Shown here one piece after another: positions 13,302 through 16,128 of a DNA stretch of 16,128 nt. The first letter of the stretch is position 1; every line of letters starts with the position of its first letter. This stretch comes from Brevundimonas sp. UBA7635 (lineage in GTDB: Bacteria; Pseudomonadota; Alphaproteobacteria; Caulobacterales; Caulobacteraceae), in assembly GCA_002483865.1 (NCBI GenBank), contig DLIT01000175.1:1-16128 (forward strand). Direction: 5' to 3'. The notes beneath the pieces were generated by a model. It was not told where the DNA came from, did no database searches, and was given only the letters and a program-made list of their open reading frames with translations. A program made the position numbers and the translations under genes.

Positions 13302-15389
13302 ATGGCTGACCTTTTCTCGTTCGACGACGCTGAACCGGCGCAACCCGCAGCGCCCGAGGCCCCGGCTCAGGCCAAGCCCACCCCCGTCGTGGCTGTAGCC
13401 CCGGCACCGCCTCCCAAGGCTGAGCTGGCCAGCCATGGCTCACCGGCCACCGCCGCCGCCACCGGCTATTCAGCCTCCTCGATCGAGGTGCTGGAGGGAC
13501 TTGAGCCCGTCCGCAAACGCCCCGGCATGTACATCGGCGGCACTGACGAGCGCGCGCTCCATCACCTCTTTGCCGAAGTCCTCGACAATGCGATGGACGA
13601 GGCCGTTGCCAAGCATGCCAAGCTGATCACCGTTGATCTGAACGCCGACGGCTATCTGTCGGTGCGTGACGACGGGCGCGGCATCCCGGTCGACCCCCAC
13701 CCCAAGCACCCCGGCAAGTCGGCGCTGGAAGTCGTCATGACCGTCCTTCACTCGGGCGGCAAGTTCTCGGGCAAGGCCTATGAGACCTCAGGCGGCCTGC
13801 ACGGCGTTGGCGTCTCGGTTGTCAATGCTCTGGCTGAACAACTGGACGTAACCGTCTGGCGTGATGGATTTGAATGGAGACAGTCTTTTAGCCGTGGCGT
13901 CGTCCTTGGCCCCATTCAGCAGGTCGGTCCCTCACGCAAGAAGGGCACGCTGATCCGCTTCAAGCCGGACGAGCAGATATTTGGCGTCGGCGCAGCCTTC
14001 AAGCCGGCCCGCCTGTTCCGCATGGCCCGCGCCAAGGCCTATCTGTTCCGGGGCGTCGAAATCAGGTGGACCTGCGCCGCCGAGCGTATCACCGACCAGA
14101 CGCCAAGCGCCGCCACCCTGCACTTCCCCGGCGGCCTGGCCGACGCCCTGGCCGAGCGCGTGGGCGAGCTGGAAACCGTCACCCCCGTCTTCGCCGGCCG
14201 CGCCGAGAAGAAGGGCGAGGCAGGCGCGCTTGAATGGGCCGTTACCTGGTCGCCCATCGGTTTTGGCGATGCCGACAGCTTCATTGCCTCCTACTGCAAC
14301 ACCGTCTCGACCCCCGATGGCGGCACGCACGAGGCCGGTTTCCGCGCCGCCCTGGTCAAGGGCCTCAAGGCCTATGGCGAACTGATCAATGAAAAGCGCG
14401 CCGCCCAGATCACGGCTGAAGACGTCATCGCCAATGCGGGTGCCCTGATCTCCATCTTCATCCGCAACCCGGAATTCCAGGGCCAGACCAAGGACCGTCT
14501 GTCCTCGCCCGAGGGTGCAAAACTGGCCGAGCAACTGCTGCGCGACCCCTTCGATCACTGGCTGACCGAAAGCCCCAAGCAGGCCTCAACCCTGCTGAAC
14601 TTCGTCATCGACCGGGCCGAGGACCGCCTGCGCCGTCGAAAGGACAAGGAAGTCCAGCGCGCTGCCGCTACCCGTAAGCTGCGCCTGCCAGGCAAGCTGG
14701 CTGACTGCACCCGCCAGGCGGCTGAAGGCACCGAACTCTTTATCGTCGAGGGTGACTCGGCTGGGGGTTCGGCCAAGCAGGCTAGAGACCGCACCACCCA
14801 GGCCATCCTGCCCCTGCGCGGCAAGATCCTGAACGTCGCCTCGGCCTCGGCAGACAAGCTGCGCGCCAACGTCGAACTGACTGATCTGATGCTGGCGCTT
14901 GGCGTCCAGGCCGGCAGCCGCTTCACCGTCGATGACCTGCGCTATGAGCGGATCGTCATCATGACCGATGCTGACGTCGACGGTGCCCACATCGCGACCC
15001 TGCTGATCACCTTCTTCTATCGCTCCATGCCGGACCTGATCCGCCGTGGCCGCCTCTTCATGGCACTTCCGCCCCTCTACCGCATCTCGGCAGGCCCCCT
15101 GTCCGAATATGCCCGCGACGAGGCCCACCGCGACGAGCTGATGGCCACCACCTTCAAGGGCAAGAAGGTTGAAATCGGCCGCTTCAAGGGCCTTGGTGAA
15201 ATGATGGCATCTCAGCTGAAAGAGACCACCATGGACCCCAGGAAGCGCACCCTGGCGCGTATCTCCCTGCCCGAAACCGAGGAAGAGATCGAAGATCTGG
15301 TTGAACGCCTGATGGGCCGCAAGGCCGAGGCCCGCTACAACTTCATTCAGGACAACGCTCGCTTCGCCGTCGCCGACCTGGACGTCTGA
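13302..15389 (+). CDS. parE: DNA topoisomerase IV subunit B
   Basis: ParE is the ATPase subunit of topoisomerase IV, which unlinks daughter chromosomes. After an Ala/Pro-rich N-terminal extension (residues 11-56) the GHKL ATPase begins with YSASSIEVLEGLEPVRKRPG. It has EVLDNAMDEA with Asn96, DDGRGIPV (123-130) and the lid GGLHGVGVSVVNAL. The TOPRIM domain has EGDSAGGSA with Glu483 and TDADVDGAHI with Asp556, Asp558 and Asp560 for metal. The end, QLKETTMDPRKRTLARI, binds the ParC side. At 695 residues it is longer than E. coli ParE mainly because of the N-terminal extension. ParE rather than GyrB is chosen because of the overall length and the absence of the GyrB-specific features; a misassignment is unlikely but possible. 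ATG 13302 has a modest GAG upstream. Confidence 0.93.
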   Translation: MADLFSFDDAEPAQPAAPEAPAQAKPTPVVAVAPAPPPKAELASHGSPATAAATGYSASSIEVLEGLEPVRKRPGMYIGGTDERALHHLFAEVLDNAMDEAVAKHAKLITVDLNADGYLSVRDDGRGIPVDPHPKHPGKSALEVVMTVLHSGGKFSGKAYETSGGLHGVGVSVVNALAEQLDVTVWRDGFEWRQSFSRGVVLGPIQQVGPSRKKGTLIRFKPDEQIFGVGAAFKPARLFRMARAKAYLFRGVEIRWTCAAERITDQTPSAATLHFPGGLADALAERVGELETVTPVFAGRAEKKGEAGALEWAVTWSPIGFGDADSFIASYCNTVSTPDGGTHEAGFRAALVKGLKAYGELINEKRAAQITAEDVIANAGALISIFIRNPEFQGQTKDRLSSPEGAKLAEQLLRDPFDHWLTESPKQASTLLNFVIDRAEDRLRRRKDKEVQRAAATRKLRLPGKLADCTRQAAEGTELFIVEGDSAGGSAKQARDRTTQAILPLRGKILNVASASADKLRANVELTDLMLALGVQAGSRFTVDDLRYERIVIMTDADVDGAHIATLLITFFYRSMPDLIRRGRLFMALPPLYRISAGPLSEYARDEAHRDELMATTFKGKKVEIGRFKGLGEMMASQLKETTMDPRKRTLARISLPETEEEIEDLVERLMGRKAEARYNFIQDNARFAVADLDV

Positions 15390-15423
15390 CGGTTACGCCG
15401 GTTGATGCTGCAAGGGCACCCTT

Positions 15424-15530
15424 CATCCTCCCCCGCCTGCGGGAGAGGGGGACCATGCGCCAGCATGGTGGTGGGGGCGCAGCGTGCACCGCCCCCTCCG
15501 TCAGGCCGCTTACGCGCCCTGCCACCTCCT
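15424..15530. repeat. GC-rich nested palindromic repeat element
   Basis: This stretch after parE can fold into several hairpins: CTCCC (15428-15432) with GGGAG (15441-15445), ACCATGC (15452-15458) with GCATGGT (15463-15469) around a GCCA loop, and GGGGGCG (15473-15479) with CGCCCCC (15490-15496). The run from CATCCTCCCCC onwards resembles a dispersed intergenic repeat that I recall from Brevundimonas, Caulobacter and relatives. There is no ORF and no T-run, so it is not a standard terminator, though it could slow polymerase or protect the parE mRNA end. Confidence 0.6.
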
Positions 15531-15533
15531 ACG

Positions 15534-15612
15534 CTCATCCCGGCGCAGGCCGAGACCCAGGAGGCCAAAGGCACCATCATGTCATCTGGATCCCGGCCTG
15601 CGCCGGGATGAG
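15534..15612. repeat. Inverted-repeat (REP-like) element
   Basis: Two 27-base arms, 15534-15560 and 15586-15612, are inverse complements of each other with two mismatches and a 25-base spacer. Each arm is itself nearly palindromic: in the right arm ATCCCGGC (15590-15597) and GCCGGGAT (15602-15609) pair around CTGC. This ATCCCGGC...GCCGGGAT motif is typical of REP-like extragenic palindromes in alphaproteobacteria. No transposase-like gene is near. Together with the previous element it fills most of the 249 bases between parE and the J-domain gene. Confidence 0.75.
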
Positions 15613-15638
15613 CGGTTCAGGTCGATCTCGCGCTGCCG

Positions 15639-16070
15639 TTACCCCCGCAGCAACCGATCCCGGGCCGCGTTGACGCGCACGGCCAGGCCTTCGGTGCCGC
15701 CCTGGTCAGGGTGGGCGCGGGCCATGACCCGCTTCCAGGCAGTCTGGATATCCTCACGAGACGCTCCGTGGGCCACGCCCAGAATGGCGCGCGCCTCGGC
15801 CAGGCTCATGTCCGGGCCTTCCGGCACCACCCTGGCAGCGACCGGGCGTATCCGGGACTGGATCACCAGCCACAGCCCGGCCATCGCCATGACCGCGCCT
15901 CCGATCCAGGCCCCCCGCGACACGGCCAGAACGGCCCCGCCAAACAGGGCAGCACCCAGGATGGTGGCGGTAATCCGCCAATGGCCACGCCCCGCCTTTT
16001 CCGTCTGGCGACCCAGTCGGGTCAGGGCCCAAAGCGCCACGGCAGCCAGAGCCAGGAAAATCAGACCCAT
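15639..16070 (-). CDS. Membrane-anchored J-domain (DnaJ-like) protein
   Basis: The 143-residue protein has hydrophobic segments at about 1-17, 33-50 and 53-71 and then a C-terminal J domain (about 88-143): MSLAEARAILGVAHGASRED, a basic helix WKRVMARA and the HPD motif at 120-122 within AHPDQGG, ending VNAARDRLLRG. The HPD motif stimulates the ATPase of a DnaK-type Hsp70, so it probably recruits DnaK to the inner membrane. It resembles short type III J-proteins with the J domain at the C-terminus, like Tim14/Pam18, which are common in alphaproteobacteria; its clients are unknown. ATG 16070 gives the first helix; the ribosome binding site is poor. It starts six bases after the stop of an upstream gene, so the two are likely cotranscribed. 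Confidence 0.88.
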   Translation of the reverse strand: MGLIFLALAAVALWALTRLGRQTEKAGRGHWRITATILGAALFGGAVLAVSRGAWIGGAVMAMAGLWLVIQSRIRPVAARVVPEGPDMSLAEARAILGVAHGASREDIQTAWKRVMARAHPDQGGTEGLAVRVNAARDRLLRG

Positions 16071-16076
16071 TACGAC

Positions 16077-16128
16077 CTATGCCGCCTCGGTCAGGGGAGA
16101 CAACACCTCGTCGCTCAGGCCCATGGCC
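16077..16128 (-). CDS. 3' end of an upstream gene (partial), possibly mipZ
   Basis: The reverse strand reads AMGLSDEVLSPLTEAA and stops at TAG (16079-16077), six bases before the J-domain start. Only about 16 codons are in the window. The Met-Gly-Leu-Ser run and Ala-rich end faintly recall the C-terminus of the division-plane ATPase MipZ of Caulobacterales (LGLSAYSGETMLAAQ, from memory), but this is too short to assign. The close spacing makes an operon with the J-domain gene likely. Confidence 0.45.
   Translation of the reverse strand, partial: AMGLSDEVLSPLTEAA

Noticed and set aside
1..16128. CRISPR array, insertion sequence or defence island
   Set aside because: No regularly spaced direct repeats, no transposase or Cas-like frames and no known defence gene cluster were seen; gene content is mainly core chromosome.

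Overview
The window is a high-GC chromosomal segment of an alphaproteobacterium, most likely Caulobacterales and Brevundimonas-like. The strongest evidence is a circularly permuted, two-piece tmRNA gene followed by an alpha-type SspB adaptor. The DUF4169, RHH_4 and GFA family proteins, the frequent GTG/TTG starts and the GC-rich palindromic repeats fit the same group. The genus is an inference from style and family content, not proven here.

Layout. 1-280 (-): start of an Mrp/ApbC-type iron-sulfur carrier, cut by the window edge. 359-1228 (+): miaA, tRNA dimethylallyltransferase. 1274-1606 (+): small exported protein of unknown function. 1650-2020 (+): permuted ssrA with a recognisable sigma70-type promoter, acceptor piece, excised loop and coding piece with tag ANDNFAGEVRLAA. 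2127-2624 (+): sspB, which delivers ssrA-tagged proteins to ClpXP. 2723-3487 (+): secreted C13-type cysteine peptidase. 3591-3992 (+): GFA-family zinc protein. 3983-4408 (-): RusA-like resolvase, tail to tail with the GFA gene. 4435-5826 (+): fumC with a clear intrinsic terminator. 5952-6542 (+): glutathione S-transferase. 6726-8018 (+): patatin-like lipoprotein, overlapping a DUF4169 gene (8011-8187). 8184-9104 (-): EamA/DMT exporter. 9229-10266 (+): a possible 22-residue leader ORF, an RHH_4 regulator-like protein and a SIMPL-domain membrane protein, the last two joined by an ATGA overlap. 10713-10247 (-): two small single-span membrane proteins. 10861-13200 (+): UvrD/PcrA helicase. 13302-15389 (+): parE, topoisomerase IV subunit B. 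15424-15612: two structured palindromic repeat elements. 15639-16070 (-): membrane-anchored J-domain protein, with the 3' end of an upstream gene at 16077-16128.

How the genes work together. Most of the window is core chromosome: translation quality control (ssrA with sspB), tRNA modification, TCA cycle, DNA repair and topology. The only unit with a clear joint job is ssrA-sspB, in which the tag encoder and the tag-binding adaptor are neighbours. I see no integrase, transposase, CRISPR array or obvious defence island. The most interesting items are the unusual proteolysis tag, the stand-alone RusA-like nuclease between housekeeping genes, the secreted caspase-fold peptidase, the coupled RHH-SIMPL pair with its Cys-rich leader ORF, and the nested palindromes downstream of parE.
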